Shown here piece by piece: positions 1 through 9,870 of a stretch of DNA of 64,000 nucleotides. Both the position numbers and the translations under genes were made by a program. This DNA is from an uncultured Alphaproteobacteria bacterium (GTDB lineage Bacteria; Pseudomonadota; Alphaproteobacteria; UBA3830), in contig CALXQQ010000002.1 in the NCBI GenBank assembly GCA_944390775.1, positions 1 to 64,000 of the forward strand, in the 5' to 3' direction. The notes under the pieces are model-generated. The model ran no database searches, was not told where the DNA came from, and worked only from the letters and a program-made list of their open reading frames with translations. The number at the start of each line of letters is the position of its first letter. Position 1 is the first letter of the stretch.

Positions 1-268
1 ACGAGTAAGTGTCGAACATGTATTTTCCCATCTCAAAAAATTCAAAATTTTGGGCTCGATCTACCGAAATTTCCGCAAAAAACTGCACATGAGGTTCAAT
101 CGCCGGAATTTATAACTTGCGGTTTTCATAACAATTAACCGCATAAACCAATCGCTGTTCGTGTTTGCTAACCCCAGACTTTCGCAAGATGTTTATTGTT
201 GTATCGCTACTAGAGGGCATGCAATTTGATGCGGCAGCAGCGAATACAGCGAATATTTGCTGCCACAT
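1..268 (-). pseudogene. Possible decayed gene remnant, family unknown
   Basis: On the minus strand an open stretch of 52 codons (268 down to 113, starting MWQQIFAV) is followed, in the same frame, by one TAA at 112-110 and then 36 further open codons that leave the window (IPAIEPHVQFF... ending EMGKYMFDTYS). The second half reads like ordinary protein. Upstream of 268 the frame closes at a TGA, but a neighbouring frame continues with plausible protein (CEQLLDTLNVAANI). One stop plus a frame change suggests a gene under decay whose 3' end lies outside the window. I do not recognise the family. Chance open frames remain a real alternative. Confidence 0.25.
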
Positions 269-359
269 TCAAAGTATCGAGCAATTGTTCACACAAATAG
301 CAAGCCTCAAAAAGGAATGCGAATTGTCTGAACATGGTTTGCAAATTTGTTTCGCATAA

Positions 360-1248
360 ATGACAATGAAAAACTGCCATAAAATCACGTCAACATAATT
401 TCAGCACGCTCGATAAAGCAAATAATGATAGAATATGTATTTTCTAAGCGTAAAAAATTGGGGGACAGTATATTGCAATTTCCGAAGAAATTGCTTCTGG
501 GGATCAGCATCATCGCTAGGATTGTATGGCTATCTTAGAATACAATACGAATAACATCAATTCTCCTGCAGCCATAATAAACAATTGCAATTTTGCAGTC
601 AATCTTATTTACAATTCAAGACATGATGTTCCAGGTATTCGTTTTATTTTTTTTAATTCCATTCGCATTAAGCATACCTCTGCGATTTGTTAAGCACTCT
701 AACTAGAAGCTATACTCAGCCTTGCGCTCCTGATTCCCCGGTTCATCTTATCTCCTTATTTGGACAATATTTTTGCCTCTATTCTATCGGTTTTAGCTAA
801 ATCTCGATATGTTGTAGCATAATATATGCTTTACACTCTAAACTTGTATATTGCTTTCGTGCAGTTTCATTATTAGCGCTTTTTCGTAAGCGCTAGATAG
901 CTCCAAAAGTATTCGAATTTTTCCACTGAAATACAGAGCAATCTTCAATTCTGTATTCTTTATAGCTCTTTACTTTCCCTTTATACATTCAAATTGCTTT
1001 TACCTCTGTCGCCGTCAACATTCATCATGATAACTTGTTACTCATGTACGAACATTTGCTCAGCAATCGTGCGAATATTGTGAGTTTTGAGATTCCTGAC
1101 TGCGAATCAAATACGATTCCGCTATTCTAGATATCTATCGATTAAGTTTCAAAAACATCGTACAACTTATATATTTTATACTATGTCTCTACAAATTTTT
1201 CATTTACTTTATCTAATATATTCGCTTTTTAAACATATGATAGAGCTA
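360..1248. other. Long non-coding stretch
   Basis: About 0.9 kb with no gene I can support. Stop codons are frequent in all frames. A 55-codon frame at 526-693 (start MAILEYNT) has a weak AGGA before its ATG, and a 62-codon frame at 1087-1275 runs into the promoter of the next gene; neither looks like a known protein. In an otherwise tightly packed segment this stretch looks like eroded former coding DNA. Confidence 0.5.
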
Positions 1249-1276
1249 TTGCTCATTGCGCTTATTGATGTATAAT
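1249..1276 (+). promoter_or_regulatory. Sigma-70-type promoter for the cation efflux gene
   Basis: TTGCTC at 1249-1254 and a perfect TATAAT at 1271-1276 are separated by 16 bases. The expected transcription start, near 1283, lies about 20 bases before the GTG start at 1303. Found by eye only. Confidence 0.5.
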
Positions 1277-1302
1277 TACCCGATTAAGCTTAGGGTATAA
1301 AA

Positions 1303-2208
1303 GTGTTTAATATAGCTATTGTAAATAAATTGTTGGATGCCTATTTTCACAAGTATTCAGCCATCGAATTGAGTAAAAAATCGATCGCATTTGGTGTCTT
1401 TATTTCTCTTTTCCTCATCGCAATAAAAATGATAGCCTGGTTGATATCGGATTCGATTTCGATGCAAGCATCTATGAACGATTCGATTTTAGATGCTCTA
1501 ACATCATTTGCCGCGTTCCATGCTTTACGCGTATCTGATATAAATCATGATGAAAACCATAACTTCGGCCACGAAAAGGTAGAAGGTATTGCTGCGTTAT
1601 TTCAGTGCCTTGTGGTTATATACTCAGGATTGGATATTTGTCACGATGCATATGAAATGTTATTAGATCCTAAGCCTATTACAAATACAACAGTGGGCCT
1701 AGTAGTAATGGCTATAGCATGTGTTGCTGTATATCAGTTAATATATTTTCAAAAATATGTCGCCGCCAAAACAGAGTCATTGTTGGTAAGTGGAGACTCT
1801 TTGCATTATGTATCTGATTTCTTGATGAATATATGCATTATGGTATCACTTTTGTTATCAACTGTTTATGTATATGTCGACGCTATTTGTGGATTAGTCG
1901 TTGGCGTATATGTTCTATATAATGCTGTACTCATATTGAAAAATGCATTAATCGACCTCATGGACGAAGCATTGCCTCTTGCTGCTAGAGAAAAGATAGA
2001 AAACACTATTAAAAGCGTTCAAGGCGTACAAAAGATATCAGTATTAAGAACAAGATCTGCAGGAATGAAGAAATATGTTGAAGCTATTATAGTCGTGGAT
2101 AGCAAGCTTTCTATAGAAGAAGCAAATAACATCTGCGAAAATACAGAGCTAGCCTTGAAAAAACTGTGGGATAAAGTTGATACCTTTGTAAAAGCTCAAC
2201 CGAAATAA
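1303..2208 (+). CDS. Cation diffusion facilitator (FieF/YiiP-like metal efflux)
   Basis: An inner-membrane antiporter of the CDF family that exports divalent metals (Zn, Fe, Cd or Mn) against protons. The 301 residues are the usual length. The first metal-site pair is DxxxD (D60, D64) in a helix preceded by SISMQAS, and the second is HxxxD (H168, D172), which is the FieF-type site-A pattern. NFGHEKVEGIAAL matches the conserved cytoplasmic loop after helix 2. The C-terminal 80 residues resemble the cytoplasmic dimerisation domain (KIENTIKSVQGVQKISVLRTR). The start is GTG, with only a weak SD but a good promoter just upstream. The transported metal cannot be told from sequence. Confidence 0.88.
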   Translation: MFNIAIVNKLLDAYFHKYSAIELSKKSIAFGVFISLFLIAIKMIAWLISDSISMQASMNDSILDALTSFAAFHALRVSDINHDENHNFGHEKVEGIAALFQCLVVIYSGLDICHDAYEMLLDPKPITNTTVGLVVMAIACVAVYQLIYFQKYVAAKTESLLVSGDSLHYVSDFLMNICIMVSLLLSTVYVYVDAICGLVVGVYVLYNAVLILKNALIDLMDEALPLAAREKIENTIKSVQGVQKISVLRTRSAGMKKYVEAIIVVDSKLSIEEANNICENTELALKKLWDKVDTFVKAQPK

Positions 2209-2381
2209 TTTTCTTGTCTGATTTTATATTGACTGAGTGAAAATAAATCCTCACTCTGCATATTTTGCTATCCCCTCACAGCTTTTGCAGAGATTTAATA
2301 TCTTTACTTTATTTGCAAATACAACATTTCTTATGTCTTGGAAAAAAGTATATGTAATAATTTTTTAAGCTGTCAATTGAT

Positions 2382-2414
2382 GAGTAGTTAAGAGCATAAT
2401 TATCTTAACTACTC
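2382..2414 (-). terminator. Stem-loop after the lipoprotein gene
   Basis: A perfect 12-bp inverted repeat, GAGTAGTTAAGA (2382-2393) and TCTTAACTACTC (2403-2414), has a 9-base loop. It lies 8 bases past the lipoprotein stop codon. The T-tract is poor on either strand, so terminator function is probable rather than certain; it could also serve the plus-strand gene ending at 2208. Confidence 0.5.
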
Positions 2415-2422
2415 AAAGATAT

Positions 2423-2974
2423 TTATTCATCAGAAGGGGAAATAGTTGAATCAGTATTAGATGTTGGTTCTTCCAAAACTTCGGCTGCACTTGCTGTCTG
2501 TGCCGCTGTTTTATCTCCTTCGGCGATAGCTTCATTGACTTTTTCAGCGGGCTCATCGCTCGATTTTTGCTCTAAAACTTCCGCTGCTCCAGCGGCCTGT
2601 GCAGCAGCCTGATCTCCTTCGGCTACAGCTTCATTGACCTTGTCAGCGTTACTCAGATTGAGCTCTGCAGCATTTTCTGATGCGTGTTCATCACTTGCTG
2701 GAGCGCCTTGTTCGGAGTTCTCTGCTGGTGCGCTCTCTTCCGAAGAAGATTTTGCATCCTCTTTATTATCTGATGCGTTTTTTTCTTCTGATTTTGCTTG
2801 TTCAGCTTTTTCATCTTTTGCTGCTTCTGTTTTCTGTGCAGAATCATCAGACTTAGCTTCTTGTTTTGCTTGATCTTGTGGGGCATTCGATGCTGGTTTT
2901 TGTTCATCGCATCCGACTAACAGCACTGCAAATGCAGCAGGTGCTAGTAAAATCTTCCATATATTGTCTTTCAT
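2423..2974 (-). CDS. Repeat-containing acidic lipoprotein, unknown function
   Basis: A predicted lipoprotein: a basic N-terminus, a hydrophobic stretch (ILLAPAAFAVLLVG) and a lipobox LVGC, with the lipidated Cys at residue 22 from the chosen start. The rest is Ala/Glu/Lys/Ser-rich and probably unfolded. The C-terminal third holds two copies of a motif (KVNEAVAEGD...AAEVLE and KVNEAIAEGD...AAEVLE) 33 residues apart, matched by a DNA repeat with a 99-bp offset. The ATG at 2974 has AGGAGA nine bases upstream; the TTG three codons earlier touches the SD and was rejected. Single gene between the efflux pump and groES. I do not recognise a family; an envelope-spacer role is a guess. Confidence 0.7.
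   Translation of the reverse strand: MKDNIWKILLAPAAFAVLLVGCDEQKPASNAPQDQAKQEAKSDDSAQKTEAAKDEKAEQAKSEEKNASDNKEDAKSSSEESAPAENSEQGAPASDEHASENAAELNLSNADKVNEAVAEGDQAAAQAAGAAEVLEQKSSDEPAEKVNEAIAEGDKTAAQTASAAEVLEEPTSNTDSTISPSDE
2471..2644 (-). repeat. Two-copy internal repeat, 99-bp period
   Basis: Two imperfect copies of about 75 bp (2471-2545 and 2570-2644) within the lipoprotein gene. The offset of 99 bases keeps the reading frame, so unequal recombination between copies would change the protein by whole 33-residue units. Confidence 0.65.
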
Positions 2975-3061
2975 ATCGATCAATCTCCTAAATTAGCAAT
3001 TTCAAAACACAGTCTAACACATAAAAATTAATTTTTAGTAAATTTATGTTTTGAGGGGGGT

Positions 3062-3090
3062 TTGATTAGCAAAAATTAACATGCTACGAT
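3062..3090 (+). promoter_or_regulatory. Probable groESL promoter
   Basis: TTGATT (3062-3067) and TACGAT (3085-3090) are separated by 17 bases, about 60 bases before groES. No CIRCE inverted repeat (TTAGCACTC-N9-GAGTGCTAA) is visible, so HrcA control is not supported. I could not distinguish a sigma-32 site. Confidence 0.45.
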
Positions 3091-3150
3091 GTACCGCTTC
3101 GGTTTTAAGGAGCGTTTTTAGGTTAATTTTGGAGTAAATTGGAGAAAACA

Positions 3151-3453
3151 ATGACGAAGTCTGTGAATTTTACACCTTTGAAAGATAAGGTGTTGGTACG
3201 CCGGGTAGATCAAGAAGAAAAAACACCTGGCGGAATTATCATTCCTGATACAGCTAAAGAAAAACCAGCAGAAGGAGAAGTGTTAGCAGTTGGTACTGGA
3301 ATAAGAGATGATCAGGGGAAACTCCATCCGTTGGATGTACAAGTTGGAGATAGAGTTTTGTTCGCTAAGTGGGGTGGTAATGAAGTAAAAATTTCAGGAG
3401 AAGATTTTATCATCCTCAAGGAATCAGATATATTGGGTATTATAAATAAGTAA
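3151..3453 (+). CDS. groS: Co-chaperonin GroES
   Basis: The 10-kDa heptameric lid of the GroEL folding chamber. All 100 residues fit the family: [22 protein letters not shown] at the N-terminus, the mobile-loop region, [17 protein letters not shown] in the barrel, and the C-terminal ESDILGII. The ATG at 3151 has GGAG six bases upstream; an in-frame TTG four codons earlier would sit before that SD and was rejected. It lies 12 bases upstream of groEL and is clearly co-transcribed with it. Confidence 0.97.
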   Translation: MTKSVNFTPLKDKVLVRRVDQEEKTPGGIIIPDTAKEKPAEGEVLAVGTGIRDDQGKLHPLDVQVGDRVLFAKWGGNEVKISGEDFIILKESDILGIINK

Positions 3454-5106
<1,653 letters not shown>

Positions 5107-5132
5107 AAGAGCAAGCTGTTTCAAGCTGTTTA

Positions 5133-5161
5133 ATGCCTCTATTGTTTGATGATAGAGGCAT
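5133..5161 (+). terminator. Stem-loop after groEL
   Basis: Inverted repeat ATGCCTCTAT (5133-5142) and ATAGAGGCAT (5152-5161) with a 9-base loop, starting 27 bases after the groEL stop. The following T-tract is weak. Confidence 0.55.
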
Positions 5162-5235
5162 GATGTTCTTACTATATATAAAGCTCTTGCGCGAGATTGC
5201 TGCGTAGTTAGAGTTTATTTCTGTTAAGAGATGAG

Positions 5236-5275
5236 TGCAGTGTCTATTTTGATTAAGACACTGCATTCTTACTTG
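5236..5275 (+). terminator. Second stem-loop, T-rich tail
   Basis: TGCAGTGTCT (5236-5245) and AGACACTGCA (5256-5265) form a 10-bp stem with a 10-base loop, followed by the T-rich TTCTTACTTG. It lies between the convergent groEL and S9-like genes and may end transcription in both directions. Confidence 0.55.
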
Positions 5276-5321
5276 TTTCTATGACGTGCTCTTGCACTTT
5301 TTATCCTTCAAACAATGTTAA

Positions 5322-7481
5322 TTAGAAAAAATTATCATCGTCGTCGTCATCATCATTATTGCGATTGTTCCTTGATCTATTATTTCTTTTTCTATTGGAT
5401 CGGCCATTATCATCACTATCTTCATCTTCTTCGCTATTTTCATCATTCCCTACCAATAAATTTGCATTATCGATAGTAGCAGTAAGACCTTCTGTCGATG
5501 TTTTATCAACATTAGGATGGCGATCTGTATCCTGGATAGAGTTGGCGAATTTTTCAATTAGCACGCTCAAAGTTACTGCAAGAGGCAGTTGTTCATAAGT
5601 AATATATGATCCAGATCCTATTACATTATCCCAAGATATGTCTTGCATGGATTCTCCCTTAGCAGAGTCGTTTACGATAACAATGGGTTTTTCTGCAGAA
5701 AAATCACGAATGAAATCCAGATCATCTTGTTGAAAACGTGGGTTTATAAGGAATAACCCTCCTGCATTGTTTTGTATGGTTTGAAAGAAGCGTAACAAAG
5801 ATGCTGGAGAGCTGCCAAGCGATAGGAATAGAATATTTCCATTGCGCGGAGTTAATATTCTGTTTTTGATTTTGCTTTGTAAATGAGCATTGCGTATCCA
5901 ATTGTATGCAGCAATCATCTGATTTTCCAGAGGTGTTTTTCTTATTGCGAGATTTTCATCAGAACAACATGTTTGGTTTATTGATAATACAGCATAACCG
6001 CGATTAGCCAAAAGTTGCACTAATGGATAAAACTGATCTTTAAACAAGGATTCTTCGCTTTCGCGCAGTATTACAACCAAAGGAGAATCAACAGAATAGT
6101 TATAGCATTTTGTAAAATAGCCATCCAGGTGTTGTCTATTACTGATTGATACAAATTGTGAACTGTACAAATTTTCTGATCTAAGACGTCCGATTGTTTT
6201 TACGAGCGGAGTCTGTGTTGTAAGTTGCATGCTATCTGTATCAAAAACATAGTACATGTCAGGAGTAACTGAGTTATACACTCGTATTAACCAACGACGA
6301 TTATTTGAGCTGGAACTAATGCGTTCCCATGTGTAACCATCAAATAATCTGTCTAGTCTGTGAATACAAGGTGCTATTTGTTTTTTTATCGGAATGAATG
6401 CTACATTTCCTCCACGATGAATTCTTAAATAAGCAAGTGTGCCATCAGAATCTAATGCAGCATCACATTGGGAGATAGAATATACATCTCGCAAGAACGT
6501 TTTGTTTTCTTTATTTGTATGTAGGTTTAGTACTGATAACACAACAGTGTTGGTCTGTACTTTTTGTAATTTATAGAGTTGGTTTGGTGTAACAGAAAGA
6601 TAATGATCATTTTGTGTAATATGATCTATCGTTTCCTCTTTACCATTTTTCCTCACCACAATATCCGCTTCCATACCATTATCACCATCAGAGATGTTGT
6701 CATACCACATGATAGGATTAGCACTATGATCGAATAGAGCATATATTTGATTGTCGCTTTCTCTTATTTGACGCGGTTCTCCATTGCCGCGTACAGAGAC
6801 CTTGTGCATTAGATACTGTTCTCCAGTATAGGTAATTGTCGCTATTGTCTCACTATATGCTGAGATGCGAATGGATTTTGCTTCCTCTACAGGAGTTATG
6901 TCTTTTTTGTTTTTATTTTGTATGTTGACAGACATTAAGTGTACGTTTTGCTCATCATCTTGGGTCGTGTAAACAATATATGAATTGCCCGCAAAGCTTA
7001 GAGATAATATATGTGCGTTTTTCTCGCCAAATGTATTAGAAAAAGATGAACCATGTCCTGTAGCTGATACTACTCTTATAATACCTTCGTGTTCATAAGC
7101 AACTTTTGTTCCATCTGGACTCATTACGACATTATTTGTGCTTCCTGCAGAAAAGAAATTTTCTCGTGATGTAATCGGTATATTTTTGTTTGTGATCGAA
7201 GCGCCATTAGAGGAAGCTTTAATTCCTTTGGTGTTATAAGATTTGTTTGAGTAGTCAGTCCTAGATGATCTATTGCTCCATTTTCGGTTAAAAGCAGCGT
7301 CATAGTTTTCTGAAGATACATCTCGCATGAAACTAACTGCCCTTTTGCCATTTTTATATACACCAGATGCTCCGCCAAACACCGAATCAACAGCATGTGA
7401 TACTCCTGGAAATGTTAGACTGTGTAGGTGAGTGCTATATCCTAATAGTATTGCTATTGCAATGAGAACCATGCGTAACAT
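5322..7481 (-). CDS. Secreted S9-peptidase-like protein with a lost catalytic site
   Basis: A 719-residue exported protein: signal peptide (MLRMVLIAIAILLGYST), a beta-propeller-like N-terminal half, then an alpha/beta-hydrolase-like half. It aligns by eye with the intact S9 peptidase encoded later in this window: LVQLLANRGYAVLSIN here corresponds to VVQFLANRGYSVLQVN there. The oxyanion motif HGGPW is replaced by RESEE, the nucleophile motif GGSFGG by SLGSSP, and the Asp and His loops are not recognisable. The tail is low-complexity (SNRKRNNRSRNN, then seven Asp) and ends NFF. The start is ATG 7481 with GGAGG nine bases upstream; a GTG at 7508 precedes the SD. Probably a non-enzymatic binding or scaffold protein. 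Last gene of the run that begins at the symporter. Confidence 0.7.
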   Translation of the reverse strand: MLRMVLIAIAILLGYSTHLHSLTFPGVSHAVDSVFGGASGVYKNGKRAVSFMRDVSSENYDAAFNRKWSNRSSRTDYSNKSYNTKGIKASSNGASITNKNIPITSRENFFSAGSTNNVVMSPDGTKVAYEHEGIIRVVSATGHGSSFSNTFGEKNAHILSLSFAGNSYIVYTTQDDEQNVHLMSVNIQNKNKKDITPVEEAKSIRISAYSETIATITYTGEQYLMHKVSVRGNGEPRQIRESDNQIYALFDHSANPIMWYDNISDGDNGMEADIVVRKNGKEETIDHITQNDHYLSVTPNQLYKLQKVQTNTVVLSVLNLHTNKENKTFLRDVYSISQCDAALDSDGTLAYLRIHRGGNVAFIPIKKQIAPCIHRLDRLFDGYTWERISSSSNNRRWLIRVYNSVTPDMYYVFDTDSMQLTTQTPLVKTIGRLRSENLYSSQFVSISNRQHLDGYFTKCYNYSVDSPLVVILRESEESLFKDQFYPLVQLLANRGYAVLSINQTCCSDENLAIRKTPLENQMIAAYNWIRNAHLQSKIKNRILTPRNGNILFLSLGSSPASLLRFFQTIQNNAGGLFLINPRFQQDDLDFIRDFSAEKPIVIVNDSAKGESMQDISWDNVIGSGSYITYEQLPLAVTLSVLIEKFANSIQDTDRHPNVDKTSTEGLTATIDNANLLVGNDENSEEDEDSDDNGRSNRKRNNRSRNNRNNDDDDDDDNFF

Positions 7482-7538
7482 CAGAAAAAACCTCCATCTA
7501 TATCTCACCTATTATATAGAGCATTATTTAACAAATCG

Positions 7539-7958
7539 TTACATTGACTCATTGTTGTAAAATGCACGTTTCATGACTATTGCATCATGTGTGCCATAGT
7601 AGTTTTTGCGTATCGCGACAGGAATATAATTGAAACTTTTATATAAATGTTGAGCTGTTGAATTATCCGATTGGACTTCAAGAAATATAGAGGAGATTTT
7701 GTTTTCATATGCATATAGTTCCAGTTGATGCAATAGAGATCGCCCAATGCCTTTGTTTCTCATATTAGGGATTACACAAAATGTGATAATTTCAATTTCT
7801 TCACATGCTTGACGACATAAGATAAATCCTCCGTCATTAATAAAGCCGAAACATGTTTTCAGAAGTTGTTGAAAATAAGAACTGCTCCATGAATCTTCAA
7901 AAGATTGATAATGTATCGATGCTAAGATAGCAGCATCTTCATTTTGAATAGTTCTCAT
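7539..7958 (-). CDS. rimI: GNAT N-acetyltransferase, RimI-like
   Basis: A small acetyltransferase of the RimI type, which acetylates the N-terminal Ala of ribosomal protein S18. The acetyl-CoA loop is NKGIGRSLL (the RxxGxG/A position has N-K-G-I-G-R), and the later EVQSDNSTAQHLYKSFNY and RKNYY segments match RimI well. Its 139 residues are slightly short. The start overlaps dapE by 20 nt. In many alphaproteobacteria rimI sits beside tsaB, not dapE, so the substrate assignment rests on motif likeness alone. Confidence 0.75.
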   Translation of the reverse strand: MRTIQNEDAAILASIHYQSFEDSWSSSYFQQLLKTCFGFINDGGFILCRQACEEIEIITFCVIPNMRNKGIGRSLLHQLELYAYENKISSIFLEVQSDNSTAQHLYKSFNYIPVAIRKNYYGTHDAIVMKRAFYNNESM

Positions 7959-9078
7959 GAAAATAGTTCGATATAAAACAGGTGTAGATTTTCTCTAGTA
8001 GCTGTAAATCGGATATAGCGATACTTTCGTCTTTTTGATGCATAGTGGTATCGGGCAAACCAAATTCTATTACAGGACAATGGTTTATCATAAATCTACC
8101 ATCAGATGTACCACCTCCACCTGAAAAGACGGGTTTACATTGCGTAACTTGTTCAATAGATTTCGCAAGTATATTTGGCAGAATCTTATCGTCACAATAG
8201 TATGGTAATCCGCAGAAATCGAAATTTAGTTTGAGGCTTTCATTGTTATATTGATTAAAAATACCTTGTAATTCTTCTGGCGTATAATCATCGCTAAAAC
8301 GAACATTGATATTGGCAGATGCTCGATCAGGTATTATGTTTGTCGCATAGTTGTTGTTAAAAAGTAGGGTAGGTTCTAATTTTGTATTAGGAAAACGTGT
8401 ACTATTGGCGCGCCAATCATGTTGTATTAGATGTGAGATATAACAGCACAATTTGCTAAGAGCATTATCTGACGCAGGAGCCGTTGCTACATGATTTTGC
8501 TTTCCCATAGCTACGACATTAACGTTTACGCTACCACGGTGTCCCAAATATATACGATCACCTGTTACTTCAATAGATGTGGGTTCTCCAACTAAACATG
8601 CTGATGGCAATTGTCCGTTTTGTTCAGCCCATTTTAGCAGGGATTGCATGCCGGCAACTGAGCCAATTTCTTCATCGCCCGTTAGAAAAATCCGAATGTT
8701 GCATTTATCATTGCTTGCTTGTTTTACAAAGGTTTCCAGTGCACAACAAAATGCTGCTACTCCGCCTTTCATATCGCAGACGCCTCGTCCGAACATACGA
8801 CCATCACGCTGTACAGCGCAAAATGGATCGCTGCTCCATCCATCTCCTGGTGGTACTACATCCAAATGTCCTATAAATCCCAGAGATGGTTTGTTGTTAT
8901 CTCCTCTACTAGCAAACAAATTTTTTACAACGCCGTTTTCTGATTGAAACTCTAAGATTGTACATGAGCATCCACAACGAGTTTCTAAAAAATTAGCTAC
9001 ATATTCAGCAATGCCATCATCATTAGGAGTTATGCTGCGAAATGATACTAAATTAGAACATAGCTCGATAACATTCAT
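7939..9078 (-). CDS. dapE: Succinyl-diaminopimelate desuccinylase
   Basis: Hydrolyses N-succinyl-LL-diaminopimelate to LL-DAP and succinate, leading to lysine and meso-DAP for peptidoglycan. A 379-residue M20 metallopeptidase with the first metal motif GHLDVVPPGD, the second GDEEIGS, and the late GGGGTSDGRF and FGLPDTTMHQKDE segments giving the remaining ligands. It directly follows dapD with a 3-nt gap, so two successive succinylase-branch steps are co-transcribed. The retained DAP pathway fits the murein genes elsewhere in the window. Confidence 0.95.
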   Translation of the reverse strand: MNVIELCSNLVSFRSITPNDDGIAEYVANFLETRCGCSCTILEFQSENGVVKNLFASRGDNNKPSLGFIGHLDVVPPGDGWSSDPFCAVQRDGRMFGRGVCDMKGGVAAFCCALETFVKQASNDKCNIRIFLTGDEEIGSVAGMQSLLKWAEQNGQLPSACLVGEPTSIEVTGDRIYLGHRGSVNVNVVAMGKQNHVATAPASDNALSKLCCYISHLIQHDWRANSTRFPNTKLEPTLLFNNNYATNIIPDRASANINVRFSDDYTPEELQGIFNQYNNESLKLNFDFCGLPYYCDDKILPNILAKSIEQVTQCKPVFSGGGGTSDGRFMINHCPVIEFGLPDTTMHQKDESIAISDLQLLEKIYTCFISNYFHENYSK

Positions 9079-9081
9079 AAA

Positions 9082-9870
9082 TTACTCCCCCCTTAGTATT
9101 TCGTTAATGGACGTTTTCGCACGCGAATTGGCGTCGACTTGTTTGACAATTACTGCACAAGATAAATGTACAGATCCAGACGGATAACTTCCAGGTACTA
9201 CTACAGAATTTGGCGGTATTACTCCATACGAAACGGCTCCAGTATCACGGTTGATAATACGTACAGAAGAAGATAACACAACCCCAGCTGCAAGAATGGA
9301 ACCAGATCCGACAATTACTCCTTCTGTTAATACACATTTTGCGCCGATAAAACAGTCGTCTTCTACTATCACAGGAGTTGATTGAATCGGTTCCAGTACA
9401 CCACCGATTGTTACGCCGTCAGAGATATGACATCGACAGCCAATTTGCGCACAGCTTCCTATTAATGCGTGGGAATCAACCATGGAGTTTTCTCCTATAT
9501 ATGCGCCGACGTTAACAAAACTTGGCATTAGAACTACTGATGGGGCAATATAGGATGGATAACGAATAATGGATCCAGGCACAGAGCGAAATCCTGCTTG
9601 TTTAAATGCTGTATCATCCCAGCCAGCAGTTTTCAGAGGAATTTTGTCCCAAAATGACGCATCTCCCCAATGAATGACTTTTTCTTTCATAAATCTAAAC
9701 AATAGAAGTAAGGCTTTCTTAACAGTATCATTCGCTTGCCATACATTGTTTACTTTTTGAGCTGCTCTTAATTCTCCATTGTTTACACGTTCGCATATTT
9801 CATGTATTGCGGAAATTTCGAGACTCTCTCCATTCCAGATTTTATCAATTTCTTGTGCTAATTGTTGCAT
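9082..9870 (-). CDS. dapD: Tetrahydrodipicolinate N-succinyltransferase
   Basis: Transfers succinyl from succinyl-CoA to tetrahydrodipicolinate in DAP/lysine synthesis. The 262-residue protein has the DapD N-terminal helical domain followed by hexapeptide repeats of a left-handed beta-helix (roughly residues 105-225), with conserved RYPSYIAPSVVLMPSFVNVG and DDCFIGAKC. The start overlaps the upstream symporter by 13 nt, indicating translational coupling. Confidence 0.95.
   Translation of the reverse strand: MQQLAQEIDKIWNGESLEISAIHEICERVNNGELRAAQKVNNVWQANDTVKKALLLLFRFMKEKVIHWGDASFWDKIPLKTAGWDDTAFKQAGFRSVPGSIIRYPSYIAPSVVLMPSFVNVGAYIGENSMVDSHALIGSCAQIGCRCHISDGVTIGGVLEPIQSTPVIVEDDCFIGAKCVLTEGVIVGSGSILAAGVVLSSSVRIINRDTGAVSYGVIPPNSVVVPGSYPSGSVHLSCAVIVKQVDANSRAKTSINEILRGE

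Noticed and set aside
526-693. A 55-codon frame starting MAILEYNT
   Set aside because: A weak AGGA precedes it, but there is no family likeness and the region is otherwise non-coding; chance is likelier.
1087-1275. A 62-codon open frame before the efflux pump gene
   Set aside because: It overlaps the -35/-10 promoter elements of the next gene and has no SD or family likeness.
2984-3150. Search for a CIRCE element before groES
   Set aside because: No TTAGCACTC/GAGTGCTAA inverted repeat is present.
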